Shown piece after piece: positions 1 through 8,081 of a stretch of 36,930 nt of DNA. The position numbers and the translations under genes were made by a program. This stretch comes from Nostocoides jenkinsii Ben 74 (lineage in GTDB: Bacteria > Actinomycetota > Actinomycetes > Actinomycetales > Dermatophilaceae). Under the pieces are notes generated by a model. That model made no database searches and was not told where the DNA came from. It worked only from the letters and a program-made list of their open reading frames with translations. Position 1 is the stretch's first letter; every line of letters starts with the position of its first letter. The stretch is from NCBI RefSeq assembly GCF_001046875.1, contig NZ_HF571038.1, positions 892,405 to 929,334 on the forward strand, given 5' to 3'.

Positions 1-1163
1 CCACGGCGGAAGTTGAAGGTTTACAGAGAGGACCTAAGGTGAGTCAGCGCTTCATCGTGACCAAAGAACACCGCCGCTTCACCGAGTTCGCCGACGCCGT
101 GCGGCGCGGGCACACCATCGGCCTGTGCTTTGGCCCAGCCGGCGTGGGCAAGACGCTCTCCGCGCGCCGCTACGCCCGCTGGGACAAGGTCCACGACCTG
201 CTGACCTACTGGGGACCGCGCTCCGACAGTGACGCGCAGGTCTACGCTGCGCTGGCCAAGAGCCGCACCGTGCTCTACACCCCCAGCGTGCTGACCACGC
301 CACGAGCCTTGAAGGACGAACTCGACCAGGTCATCACCCGCACCAACATCTGCATCGAGCAGCACCTCGCGCCGGCCGGGCAGGTCACGCCAGAGACGCG
401 CGGATGGCGCCACAGCAGGAACTACGTGGAGCTGGTCATCGTCGATGAGTCCGAACGCCTCCGCCCCACCGCAATGGAACTGCTGCGCGATCGCTACGAC
501 CGAGAAAACCTTGCCCTCATCCTGATCGGCATGCCCGGTCTGGAGAAGCAGTTCAGCCACTATCCCCAGTTCTACAGCCGCGTCGGCTTCGCCCACCAGT
601 ACCGGCCCCTGGGCAAGGAGGAACTGCTCTTCGTCCTGCAACGGCATTGGCGCGCCCTCGGTAAGATCCTCGACCCAGAGGACTTCACCGACGCCCAAGC
701 CATCGCCGCCATCGCCCGGATCACCCGAGGTAACTTCCGGCTTCTGGAACGACTCTTCCCCCAGATCGAGCGCGTCCTGAAGATCAACGAACTCGACACC
801 ATCACCAACGACGTCATCGAAGCCGCCGCCAGCACTCTCGTCATCGGCGTCAGTTGACCGGGGCCCGCCACATATCACCTACAGAACCCCGCCATTTAAC
901 GGCGCAAGCCACACTGCGACTCTGGCCGGTGACCGTATGACCCGCCCGGCGAGGTGTTCCGGTGACGGGGCCCTATACGAACGAGCGCGTTCAGACCGGC
1001 CCCACGATCCGCCACCATGCATCTACTGAGGCTGGTTCGGCATCCATTGCTCCGAGACCCTCCGTGAGCACAAGGGACGGCTGCTTTGCACGGTCGCCCC
1101 TGAACACGCCGTTTGCGCAATGTGCTCAGCAGGCGGACGCGCAATCTTCAGTGCATCTCGACA
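1..1163. mobile_element. End of a Mu/Tn7-like (TniAB-type) transposon, truncated by the window start
   Basis: The stretch holds a MuB/TniB-type ATPase gene followed by about 300 non-coding bases. It stops where an unrelated coding frame (the sugar-dehydrogenase remnant) resumes. Read outward on the minus strand, the tip begins TGTCGA at 1163, matching the TG-start of DDE transposons that use an ATPase partner. The 7-mer GCGCAAT occurs at 1115-1121 and 1139-1145, 24 bases apart, as expected for repeated transposase-binding sites near an end. The transposase gene and the other end lie outside the window, so the family and any target duplication (it would start with GTTGA at 1164) cannot be confirmed. 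Confidence 0.65.
39..857 (+). CDS. TniB/MuB-like AAA ATPase of a transposon
   Basis: This is a 272-residue AAA ATPase of the kind that activates a DDE transposase and guides target choice (MuB, TniB, TnsC). A Walker A motif GPAGVGKT lies at residues 32-39 and a Walker B ELVIVDE at 131-137, and a C-terminal half with LLERLF resembles the AAA lid. The GTG start is preceded by a purine-rich AGAGAGGA. The partner transposase would be expected just upstream, beyond the window. No TniQ gene follows; the downstream 300 bases are the transposon end. The protein could also be called an IstB-like ATPase, but IstB proteins are usually shorter with a different N-terminus. ATPase identity is firm; subfamily is less so. 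Confidence 0.8.
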   Translation: MSQRFIVTKEHRRFTEFADAVRRGHTIGLCFGPAGVGKTLSARRYARWDKVHDLLTYWGPRSDSDAQVYAALAKSRTVLYTPSVLTTPRALKDELDQVITRTNICIEQHLAPAGQVTPETRGWRHSRNYVELVIVDESERLRPTAMELLRDRYDRENLALILIGMPGLEKQFSHYPQFYSRVGFAHQYRPLGKEELLFVLQRHWRALGKILDPEDFTDAQAIAAIARITRGNFRLLERLFPQIERVLKINELDTITNDVIEAAASTLVIGVS

Positions 1164-2084
1164 GTTGATCCGTAGGATTGCCCCGTCCCAGGAGACGAAA
1201 CCCTTGGCCGGTGCCGTGCGCACCGCCTGCGCCCGCAACGCTCCTCCGGCCGACGTGGCGGCGGTCAGCGCCGTGCCGCGGGCGCCGGGCCGGTCGTTGC
1301 ACGGGTTGGGGGGCGTCGGGCCGCCGCGGGTGCCGAACTGGCCATAGTCGACGGCATTGAAGCTCGCCCCGTCGCCGGCGCCGACATAAAGCGCCCCGTC
1401 GGGCCCGAACTCGACCGTCCCGATGCTGTGCGACGGGAACTGCTGGCACCAACCGCCACCCGGCGTCGTGGTGCCGTCGAGGAGCACCTTGGTGCCGGCC
1501 GCGTTGATCGTGCCGTTGGCGTTGATCGTGTAACGGAGGAGCCGGCCGCTGGCCGTGCAGCCGTCATTCGTCGCCCCCGGCGGCGCCGGACACACATCTT
1601 CCGTGCCACCGCCGGTCCCCCATCGCGGCATCTTGGCCAGACCGAAGGGGTCTTTGTCGTAGGTCTGCAGCACATAGAGATACGGTCGACCGGCGGCGAA
1701 CTTCGGGTCGAGGGTCATCCCGAGGAGGCCGCGATCCCAGTCGTCGTAGGTCGAGACGCGGAGATCGAGAATTGTCTGAGGCGCGGTGTAGGTGGGCGCG
1801 GCATACCGCAGAAGAAGCCCTGGCTTGGTGGTCACGAACATATTGCCGCTGGGATCGAAAACGACATTCGTGGGTCGGTCGAGGCCGCCGACAACCGTCT
1901 GGATGACGAGGCCGGGATCGAGGACGCCCTTCGCCTCACCGGGTCCGTGGTGCGCCGCGAGGCCCGAGGCTCCAGCGCCCGGGAGAACCGCCACGAGGAG
2001 CGTGGTGAGGACGGCGGCCAGCCATCCCGTGACTCCCGGACTCATCCGTCGTGCGCCCGGCCGTCCTGCAAATGCCCTGGTCAT
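1164..2084 (-). pseudogene. Secreted glucose/sorbosone dehydrogenase-like protein, 3' part lost to the transposon
   Basis: The first roughly 305 codons encode a signal peptide (hydrophobic run near residues 19-42) and the start of a PQQ-type sugar dehydrogenase beta-propeller: GLDRPTNVVFDPSGNMFV, WDRGLLGMTLDPKF and FGPDGALYVGAGDGASFN are typical blades. These enzymes oxidise sugars outside the cytoplasm. After WDGAILRIN the frame enters the transposon tip and runs 47 unrelated codons to a stop at 1023. Family members are much longer, so the catalytic propeller is incomplete and the product is probably inactive. The start at 2084 has a GGGGAGG ribosome site six bases upstream. The rest of the gene should lie beyond the other transposon end. 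Confidence 0.75.
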
Positions 2085-2136
2085 CGTGCCTCCCCGGTCC
2101 CGACCCGAGGACGAACCCCCCGGCTCCCTGCCCGTT

Positions 2137-2165
2137 AGTATGGTGCGCCGTCACCTCCCGCGCAA
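2137..2165 (-). promoter_or_regulatory. Candidate promoter of the disrupted dehydrogenase gene
   Basis: On the minus strand a TTGCGC -35-like box (2160-2165) and a CATACT -10-like box (2137-2142) are separated by 17 bases, about 50 bases ahead of the start at 2084. It is based on consensus only. Confidence 0.4.
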
Positions 2166-2182
2166 CGGTTAGGACGCGTCCA

Positions 2183-2554
2183 TCACGAGTCGGCGCCGAG
2201 GACCAGGTAGCCCTGCGCCGCGATCATCACGGCGACCGCGAACCAGGCGCGCGACGAGTGCGGCACGCCGTAGTGGAACTGATCGAGCAGCAGAACCCCG
2301 ATCTGCAGCAACACGATCCAACCAAAGGTGACGACGGCGAGGTCGGCGAACTGCAACGCCGAGGCATACACCCAGAACAGCAGCACCATGCAGGCGATCC
2401 CGAGGCTGAGCATGCCGACAGCCCGGTGTTCCATCCACTCCTTGGCGGCATAGGCACCGGTGAGATCAAGCACGGCCAAGGTGCCCATCGCGATCGTCGC
2501 GTTCACGGCAAACGGCCACGACGCCGGCAGCCGCAACATCGGAACGACATCCAT
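2183..2554 (-). CDS. Small four-helix membrane protein, function unknown
   Basis: I do not recognise the family. The 123-residue product has about four hydrophobic segments (near residues 12-33, 46-66, 70-92 and 104-120) with few charged residues, so it is an integral membrane protein. The frame is open further upstream, but the ATG at 2554 is preferred: GGGGAAGGG lies about seven bases before it, and the upstream extension is arginine-rich and not membrane-like. It is followed at 98 bases by the disrupted dehydrogenase gene in the same direction. The GH13 gene on its other side is divergent, so the two could share a regulatory region (2555-2736). Confidence 0.65.
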   Translation of the reverse strand: MDVVPMLRLPASWPFAVNATIAMGTLAVLDLTGAYAAKEWMEHRAVGMLSLGIACMVLLFWVYASALQFADLAVVTFGWIVLLQIGVLLLDQFHYGVPHSSRAWFAVAVMIAAQGYLVLGADS

Positions 2555-2736
2555 CGCGGTCACCCTTCCCCTCCTCCCCAGCCCGGCGGTCGCCGAGTCC
2601 GTTGCTGGGACAGAGGGGACGGTGGCCCTGGTGATACATCGCCCACTGAAGCAGCAGAGTCGGCGCCTATTCCGTGGGAGGCGAGCACTTGGCATACGGT
2701 GGAGAGGTTCGTCCCCCCACCTGCCGAGGAAGCCAC

Positions 2737-4044
2737 GTGACCGATCGTTATCTGCCCGCGCCCGGAGTCGAGATCACCCACCCCGAGTGGAGTCGCAGCG
2801 CGACGATCTATCAGATCAACACGCGGCAGTTCACGGCCGAAGGAACCCTCGCGGCGGCGGCTCAGCAACTCCCCCGCGTCCGCGACCTCGGCGTCGACAT
2901 CGTGTGGCTCATGCCGATTAACCCGATCGGGGAGGTCAACCGCAAAGGCAGCCTCGGGAGCCCGTATGCCGTGCGGGACTACCTCGCCGTCAATCCGGAG
3001 TTGGGGACGCTCGAAGACCTGAAATCCTTTGTCGCACAGGCGCATGAGCTCGGATTGAAGGTCATCCTGGACTGGGTCGCGAACCACACGGCCTGGGACA
3101 ACCACCTCGTCACCGATCATCCGGAGTGGTATGCCCGGGATTGGAAGGGCGAGTTCACGCCAACGCCGTGGTGGGACTGGGACGACATCATCGACCTGGA
3201 CTATGACGTGCCGGAGATGCGCCGCTATATGACCGAGGCCATGTGCTACTGGGTCCGCGAGGCCGATATCGACGGCTACCGCTGCGATGTGGCCGGGCTC
3301 GTGCCGGTGGACTTCTGGGACAACGTGCGCCGGGAGCTCGATGAGATCAAGCCGGTGTTCATGCTCGCCGAGTGGGAGGCCCGCGACCTGCACGTCCGTG
3401 CCTTCGACATGACCTATGCGTGGACGTGGAACGACACCATGCATCACATCGCCCAGGGCAAGGCCACCGTCGAGGCGCTCTACGGGTTCTACGCCTGGAA
3501 CGCCAAGGGCTATCCGCGTGACGCCATCCGGATGATGTTCGTCTCGAACCACGACAAAAATTCCTGGGACGGAACCGAATACGAGATGTTCGGCGACGCC
3601 GTTCACGCGGCGATCGTGCTCTCGGTCGTCGGCGAGGGCATGCCGCTGCTCTACAACGGTCAGGAAGCCGGCAACGAGAAGCGCCTGAAGTTCTTCGAGA
3701 AGGACCCGATCGAGTGGCGTGAGCACCCGATGGCCGACTTCTATCGCTCGCTCTTTGCCCTGAAGCACGCCACTTCGGCACTGTGGAATGGCGCGTGGGG
3801 CGCGCGCATGGTCAATGTCCGCAACTCGGCCTTCCGCGAGGTGCTGAGTTTCGTGCGCGCGGACGACCAGAGCCGCATCTTCTGCGTCCTGAACTTGTCG
3901 GGTGCCGAGCAGACGATCACCTTCGACAACGGCCCGCATCTGGGGGCGTGGCGCGAGCACTTCACGCAGGAATCGGTGGAGTTGGGCGCCGACTCCAGCA
4001 TGACGATCGAGCCGTGGGGCTACCGCGTCTTTCTGGGAGCATGA
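2737..4044 (+). CDS. GH13 family glycosidase (alpha-amylase-like)
   Basis: This is a 435-residue alpha-amylase superfamily enzyme acting on alpha-glucosidic bonds by the retaining mechanism. All four conserved regions are present: DWVANHT at 112-118 (region I), GYRCDVAG at 180-187 with nucleophile D184, the acid/base E212 in MLAEWE, and SNHD at 270-273. There is no signal peptide, so it is probably cytosolic and may act on maltooligosaccharides, trehalose or glycogen-derived sugars. Substrate cannot be read from the sequence. The GTG at 2737 is chosen because CCGAGGA precedes it by about seven bases; the upstream in-frame codons lack such a site. The gene overlaps the next by ATGA, which suggests translational coupling. 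Confidence 0.88.
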   Translation: MTDRYLPAPGVEITHPEWSRSATIYQINTRQFTAEGTLAAAAQQLPRVRDLGVDIVWLMPINPIGEVNRKGSLGSPYAVRDYLAVNPELGTLEDLKSFVAQAHELGLKVILDWVANHTAWDNHLVTDHPEWYARDWKGEFTPTPWWDWDDIIDLDYDVPEMRRYMTEAMCYWVREADIDGYRCDVAGLVPVDFWDNVRRELDEIKPVFMLAEWEARDLHVRAFDMTYAWTWNDTMHHIAQGKATVEALYGFYAWNAKGYPRDAIRMMFVSNHDKNSWDGTEYEMFGDAVHAAIVLSVVGEGMPLLYNGQEAGNEKRLKFFEKDPIEWREHPMADFYRSLFALKHATSALWNGAWGARMVNVRNSAFREVLSFVRADDQSRIFCVLNLSGAEQTITFDNGPHLGAWREHFTQESVELGADSSMTIEPWGYRVFLGA

Positions 4045-4652
4045 GCCGTATGACCGTGCCAGAGCCTGCCCCCGAACTCGCCCCTGACCAGGCCATCGCC
4101 GAGCGCTATCGCCAAGTCGCGGACACCTTTTCGGGCACCGTCGACGGCGTGCGCGACTGGGATGCCCCGACGCCGGTCGCCGAGTGGCGGGCCCGGGATG
4201 TCGTCGGACACCTCGTCGAGTGGCTGCCCGGCCTGGTGAGCGGGGGCTCCTCGGTGATCTTCCAACCCATCCCGGATGCCGCGAGTGACCCGGCGGAGGC
4301 GTGGCGGGAGTTGGACCGGCAAGTCCGGGCGATACTGGAGGATCCCGCGAAGTCCGCTGCGCGGCATACGAATCCGCACATGGGTGAGTCGTCGGTTGCG
4401 GAGATGATGGACCGGTTCTACACGCCCGACGTCTTCTTGCACCGGTGGGACCTTGCCCGCGCGACCGGCCAGGACCACCGACTCGATCCCGAGCGGGTGC
4501 ACGACATGTTCACCGGCATGACCGCGATGAGCGAGATGATCCGCGGCTCGGGTCAGTTCGGCGACCAACAGCCCGTCCCGGACGACGCCGACGAGCAGGA
4601 GCAGCTCATGGCGTTCCTGGGCCGCGACCCGCGCTGGTCCCCTCCCGCCTAG
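4041..4652 (+). CDS. DinB-like / mycothiol-dependent maleylpyruvate isomerase family protein (TIGR03086-like)
   Basis: The 203-residue product has the actinobacterial DinB-like pattern: WRARDVVGHLVEWLPG with a candidate metal His, and a later DVFLHRWDLARATG with a second His. Relatives bind a divalent metal and some transfer to or from mycothiol, but most are uncharacterised. The start at 4041 overlaps the stop of the GH13 gene (ATGA); an ATG at 4050 is possible. The coupling to a glycosidase does not point to an obvious shared substrate. Another member of the superfamily is encoded at 9822-10445. Family assignment is fairly secure; activity is unknown. Confidence 0.7.
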   Translation: MSRMTVPEPAPELAPDQAIAERYRQVADTFSGTVDGVRDWDAPTPVAEWRARDVVGHLVEWLPGLVSGGSSVIFQPIPDAASDPAEAWRELDRQVRAILEDPAKSAARHTNPHMGESSVAEMMDRFYTPDVFLHRWDLARATGQDHRLDPERVHDMFTGMTAMSEMIRGSGQFGDQQPVPDDADEQEQLMAFLGRDPRWSPPA

Positions 4653-4676
4653 GACAGCCTGCTTCTCTGCTGTTCG

Positions 4677-4704
4677 TTGAGGGTTCGAGGGCTGGGCATA
4701 TGGT
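4677..4704 (+). promoter_or_regulatory. Candidate leaderless promoter of the kynurenine operon
   Basis: TTGAGG (4677-4682) and TATGGT (4699-4704) are separated by 16 bases. The -10 box ends six bases before the ATG at 4711, so transcription would start at the start codon itself. No ribosome-binding site precedes that ATG, which agrees with a leaderless mRNA. Confidence 0.5.
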
Positions 4705-4710
4705 GCGGTG

Positions 4711-5601
4711 ATGAGCAAGGACAGTGGCGTCCGCGAGATCGAAGACGGTGTCCGCACCGACTTCCACGGCGCGATGAGCTATGGCCGGTATCTCGGCCTC
4801 GACCAAATCCTCGGGGCCCAGCACCCGCGCAGCGTGCCCGAGCATCACGACGAGATGCTCTTCATCATTCAGCATCAGACGAGCGAGCTCTGGCTCAAGC
4901 TCGTGCTGCACGAACTGGAGGCGGCTCGCGCCTTCATCGACGCCGACGAGCGCGGGCCGGCGCTGAAGTGCCTCGCCCGCGTCAAGGCGGTTCAGCGCAC
5001 CTTGATCGAGCAGTGGTCGGTGCTCGGGACCCTCACGCCGCGCGAGTATGCGCAGTTCCGCGGCTCCCTGGGCAGCGCCAGCGGCTTCCAGTCGTATCAA
5101 TACCGGGCGATCGAGTTCATCCTCGGCAACAAGAACGCCGGGATGCTCAACGTCTTCACCTCCGAGCCCGAGGCGCACGCCCTGCTCACGCGGCAGCTGC
5201 ACGAGCCGACGGTCTATGACGCCTTCTTGCGCGCGCTCGCCCGGGCCGGGTATGCCGTGCCGGACGAGGTTCTGAATCGCGACGTCACGCGCGCGTGGAC
5301 CTTCCATCCGGAATTGGTGCCGCTGCTGACCCAGCTCTATGAATCCGAAGACACGCCGTGGGGGTTCTATGAGGCGTGCGAGGACTTCGTCGATTTGGAG
5401 GACAACTTCCAGTCGTGGCGATTCCGGCACCTGCGGATCGTGCAGCGCACGATCGGGATGAAGACCGGCACCGGCGGCTCGTCCGGGGTCGGCTTCCTCC
5501 AGAAGGCGCTCGACCTGACCTTCTTCCCGGAGTTGTATGCCGTGCGCACCGCCATCGGGGCACCCAACCCCTCGCCCTACGAGGGCGCCGCGGATGTCTG
5601 A
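4711..5601 (+). CDS. kynA: Tryptophan 2,3-dioxygenase
   Basis: This heme enzyme opens the indole ring of L-tryptophan with O2 to give N-formylkynurenine, the first step of the kynurenine pathway. The 296-residue protein carries the family signatures FIIQHQTSELW (H55), YAQFRGSLGSASGFQ (R117), FRHLRIVQR (H240, the expected heme ligand) and GTGGSSGVGFL. By my count H55, R117, H240 and T254 fall at the same numbers as in the Xanthomonas enzyme. ATG 4711 is preferred to GTG 4708 because a -10 box sits exactly six bases upstream. The gene overlaps kynU by eight bases and heads the operon kynA-kynU-formamidase. Confidence 0.95.
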   Translation: MSKDSGVREIEDGVRTDFHGAMSYGRYLGLDQILGAQHPRSVPEHHDEMLFIIQHQTSELWLKLVLHELEAARAFIDADERGPALKCLARVKAVQRTLIEQWSVLGTLTPREYAQFRGSLGSASGFQSYQYRAIEFILGNKNAGMLNVFTSEPEAHALLTRQLHEPTVYDAFLRALARAGYAVPDEVLNRDVTRAWTFHPELVPLLTQLYESEDTPWGFYEACEDFVDLEDNFQSWRFRHLRIVQRTIGMKTGTGGSSGVGFLQKALDLTFFPELYAVRTAIGAPNPSPYEGAADV

Positions 5602-6829
5602 GCAGTCCCCCGCCGCGGCCTTGGATGCCGCGACTTTGGATGCCGCGGATCCCTTGCGGCACTTCCGATCCCGCTTCTTCGATCCCGGTGCGCAGGTCGT
5701 GGCCTACCTGGATGGGAACTCGCTCGGTCGGCCGCTGCGGGACACCGCGGCATACCTGTCGGAGTTTGTGGCCGGGGCGTGGGGCGAGCGGCTGATCCGG
5801 GCCTGGGACGAGCAGTGGATGGAGGTTCCCTTCGTTGTCGGGGACCGGCTTGGGCAGGTATGCCTGGGTGCCGCGCCGGGCCAGACGGTGATCGCCGACT
5901 CGACGTCCGTGCTGATCTACAAGCTGCTGCGGGCGGCGGTGGCCGAGCGGCCCGATCGCGTCGAAATCCTGATGGCGCGCAGCGACTTCCCGACAGATCG
6001 CTACCTCGCCGAGGGGGTTGCGGCCGAGACCGGCCGCACGATTCGCTGGCTGGAGCCGCCGCTGGACTCGGGCGTGTCGGTGGACCTCGTGCAGGAGGCG
6101 CTGTCGGACCGGACGGCCGTGGTGCTGCTCAGTCACATCGCCTACCGCTCGGGCTATCTCGCCGACGCGGCGGCGATTACGCGCGCCGCGCACGAGGCGG
6201 GGGCCGTGGTGATCTGGGATCTGTGCCACAGCGCGGGGGCGTTGCCGATCGAGTTGGACGCGTGGGGCGTCGACTATGCCGTCGGGTGCACCTACAAGTA
6301 CCTGAACGGCGGGCCGGGCTCCCCCGCGTTCGCGTATGTCGCCGCCGCGCATCAGGCCACCCTGCGCAACCCGCTGACCGGGTGGATGGGCGCCGCCGAT
6401 CCATTCGACATGATCGCGCCGTTCGCGCCGGCGACAGGCATGCGCCGGTTGCTCACGGGCACTCCCCCGGTGCTCGCGATGCAGCCGCTGATCGCGATGC
6501 TGGATCTGGTCGCCGAGGCGGGCATGCCGGCCATCCGCGCGAAGTCGATTGCGTTGACGGAGTTCGCGATCGAGCTGACGGACGGCTTGCTGGCGCGGCT
6601 CGGAGTGACCTTGTCGTCACCGCGTGATGCGGCGGTTCGGGGATCGCACATCACCATCGACCACCCGGACTTCCGCGAGATCACGCTGGCCCTGTGGGAC
6701 CACGGGATCATCCCCGACTTCCGCCCGCCGACGGGCATCCGGCTGGGCCTGTCCCCGCTGTCGACCTCGTTCGCCGAAGTCGAGGTCGGGATCACCGCCA
6801 TTCACGATGAACTCTCCCGGCGGGCATGA
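5594..6829 (+). CDS. kynU: Kynureninase
   Basis: This PLP enzyme cleaves L-kynurenine to anthranilate and L-alanine. The 411-residue protein has the fold-type I features: YLDGNSLGRPL near residues 38-48, the PLP-pyridine Asp in VIWDLCHSAGA (D209), and the Schiff-base lysine in CTYKYLNGGPG (K235), all matching kynureninases. The ATG at 5594 lies inside the end of kynA; the longer in-frame extension is proline-rich and is rejected. The stop overlaps the next start by ATGA. No kynurenine 3-monooxygenase gene is nearby, so the local genes favour the anthranilate branch over quinolinate/NAD synthesis. Confidence 0.94.
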   Translation: MSEQSPAAALDAATLDAADPLRHFRSRFFDPGAQVVAYLDGNSLGRPLRDTAAYLSEFVAGAWGERLIRAWDEQWMEVPFVVGDRLGQVCLGAAPGQTVIADSTSVLIYKLLRAAVAERPDRVEILMARSDFPTDRYLAEGVAAETGRTIRWLEPPLDSGVSVDLVQEALSDRTAVVLLSHIAYRSGYLADAAAITRAAHEAGAVVIWDLCHSAGALPIELDAWGVDYAVGCTYKYLNGGPGSPAFAYVAAAHQATLRNPLTGWMGAADPFDMIAPFAPATGMRRLLTGTPPVLAMQPLIAMLDLVAEAGMPAIRAKSIALTEFAIELTDGLLARLGVTLSSPRDAAVRGSHITIDHPDFREITLALWDHGIIPDFRPPTGIRLGLSPLSTSFAEVEVGITAIHDELSRRA

Positions 6830-7647
6830 GTCAGATCAGCAACCCGGCCAAGGTCACCAAGCTCACGTATGGCCGTGACCCCAGCCAGTTCGCGGAGCTC
6901 CACTTGCCGGATGGTGGCGGGCAGGAGGGCACCGGGCCGGATGCGCGCGAGACGGCGCCGGTGTGCGTCGTGGTGCACGGCGGGTTCTGGCGGGCGCGCT
7001 ATGGACTGGATCTGGGCACGCCCTTGGCGCGGGACCTCGCCGCCCATGGCGTCGCTGCACTCAATGTCGAGTATCGCCGGGTCGGCAATGGCGGCGGCTG
7101 GCCGAACACGTGCGCGGACGTAGCCGCCGCAGTGGATGCTCTCGCGGCGGTCGCCGATCGGGTCGACCTCACTCGCGTCGTAGCCCTCGGGCATTCGGCG
7201 GGCGGCCACCTCGCGGGGTGGCTGGCCGGCCGAGCTCGGCTACGCGATGGTGCCCCTGGCGCGAATCCGGTTGTCCCGCTGAGTGGTTTCGTCTCCCAAG
7301 CGGGCGTGCTGGACCTGGAGCTCGCCGTGACCGACCACCTCGGGGCGGGCGCCGTGGCCGCCTTCCTGGACCCGAGCGGCGGGGGCGAGCCCGCGGCATA
7401 CGAGGTGGTGTCCCCGGTCCGGCTCCTCCCAACCGGAGTCCCCTCGGTCCTCGTCCACGGCACCGCCGACGAGGACGTCCCCCTCTCCCAATCCGAGTCG
7501 TATGCCGCGGCCGCCGCCCGCGCCGACGACTCCTGTCGCCTCGTCACCCTCCCGGGCGCGGACCACTTCGGCGTCATCACCCCCGACTCCCCGGACTGGC
7601 ACGTATGCCGCGCAGCCGTCCTCGATTTGGTGAGCACGCAACGCTAA
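6826..7647 (+). CDS. Alpha/beta hydrolase, probable kynurenine formamidase (arylformamidase)
   Basis: The 273-residue alpha/beta hydrolase has HGGFW at residues 51-55 (oxyanion-hole region; formamidases have HGGYW/HGGFW), the nucleophile elbow GHSAGG with S124, an acid in HGTADED (D215 or D217) and H247 in GADHFGV. Its place as third gene after kynA and kynU, with ATGA coupling, strongly suggests it hydrolyses N-formylkynurenine to kynurenine and formate. The fold is firm; the substrate is inferred from context plus the HGGFW motif. A general carboxylesterase is the alternative. No obvious terminator is visible between its stop and the toxin-antitoxin promoter. Confidence 0.82.
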   Translation: MSQISNPAKVTKLTYGRDPSQFAELHLPDGGGQEGTGPDARETAPVCVVVHGGFWRARYGLDLGTPLARDLAAHGVAALNVEYRRVGNGGGWPNTCADVAAAVDALAAVADRVDLTRVVALGHSAGGHLAGWLAGRARLRDGAPGANPVVPLSGFVSQAGVLDLELAVTDHLGAGAVAAFLDPSGGGEPAAYEVVSPVRLLPTGVPSVLVHGTADEDVPLSQSESYAAAAARADDSCRLVTLPGADHFGVITPDSPDWHVCRAAVLDLVSTQR

Positions 7648-7663
7648 CCCAGGGGTGCGCTAG

Positions 7664-7691
7664 TTGCAGTTATTGCAGTATTGCGTATGAT
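7664..7691 (+). promoter_or_regulatory. Promoter of the toxin-antitoxin pair with repeated TTGCAGT
   Basis: TTGCAG (7664-7669) and TATGAT (7686-7691) are 16 bases apart, and the -10 box ends six bases before ATG 7698, so the transcript would be leaderless. TTGCAGT recurs at 7673-7679 and a related TTGCGT at 7681-7686. These near-direct repeats between the boxes may be sites for the HTH antitoxin. Confidence 0.55.
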
Positions 7692-7697
7692 TGACAG

Positions 7698-8078
7698 ATG
7701 ACAGCCCACACGCTCTCCGCCTCCTTAGACCCCGGCGAGCCTGGCGTCCGATCGGACGCGAAGCACTTGGCAGACCAAATCGTGGGCGACAGCCCGCTGG
7801 AATCCATGCTTCGCACAATGCTTAATGAGGTCGCCGGCGGATCACACTTCGTGGTGTTGCGCGCAGACGAGGAGATCACGCCAGCGCAGGCTGCAGAAGT
7901 GCTAGGGGTGACGCGGCAGTTCGTGGATCGCTTGTGCGAGAGCGGCGGTTTGCCGTTCCGACGGTTGCCCGGCAGCCGTCATCGCCGTATTCGCGCGCTC
8001 GATGTTGCGCGGCTTGGTGCCGAGCGGGAATCGCGTCGGTCAGGCGCAGAAGCGATCCGCAGGGCACTCGCCGAGTAG
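7698..8078 (+). CDS. Excisionase-type HTH protein, probable antitoxin
   Basis: The 126-residue protein ends in an excisionase/MerR-like winged helix-turn-helix (about residues 58-105): ITPAQAAEVLGVTRQFVDRL followed by LPFRRLPGSRHRRI. The N-terminal 50 residues contain an amphipathic stretch that could bind the toxin. It lies three bases upstream of a PIN-domain gene, the layout of type II toxin-antitoxin pairs, where the antitoxin represses the operon and neutralises the nuclease. The start is fixed by the promoter six bases upstream. It is probably autoregulated through the TTGCAGT repeats; that part is inference. A stand-alone regulator is the less likely alternative. Confidence 0.7.
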   Translation: MTAHTLSASLDPGEPGVRSDAKHLADQIVGDSPLESMLRTMLNEVAGGSHFVVLRADEEITPAQAAEVLGVTRQFVDRLCESGGLPFRRLPGSRHRRIRALDVARLGAERESRRSGAEAIRRALAE

Positions 8079-8081
8079 CCC

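Noticed and set aside
1115-1145. Possible CRISPR-like repeat from the two GCGCAAT copies
   Set aside because: There are only two short copies, with no regular spacer structure; transposase sites explain them better.
1023-1163. 47-codon C-terminal tail of the dehydrogenase frame
   Set aside because: It lies within the transposon tip and has no similarity to the family, so it is a read-through tail.
2560-3960. 466-codon minus-strand frame
   Set aside because: It is antisense to the GH13 gene, which has all catalytic motifs; the frame is rich in Arg, Val and His, as expected for a shadow.
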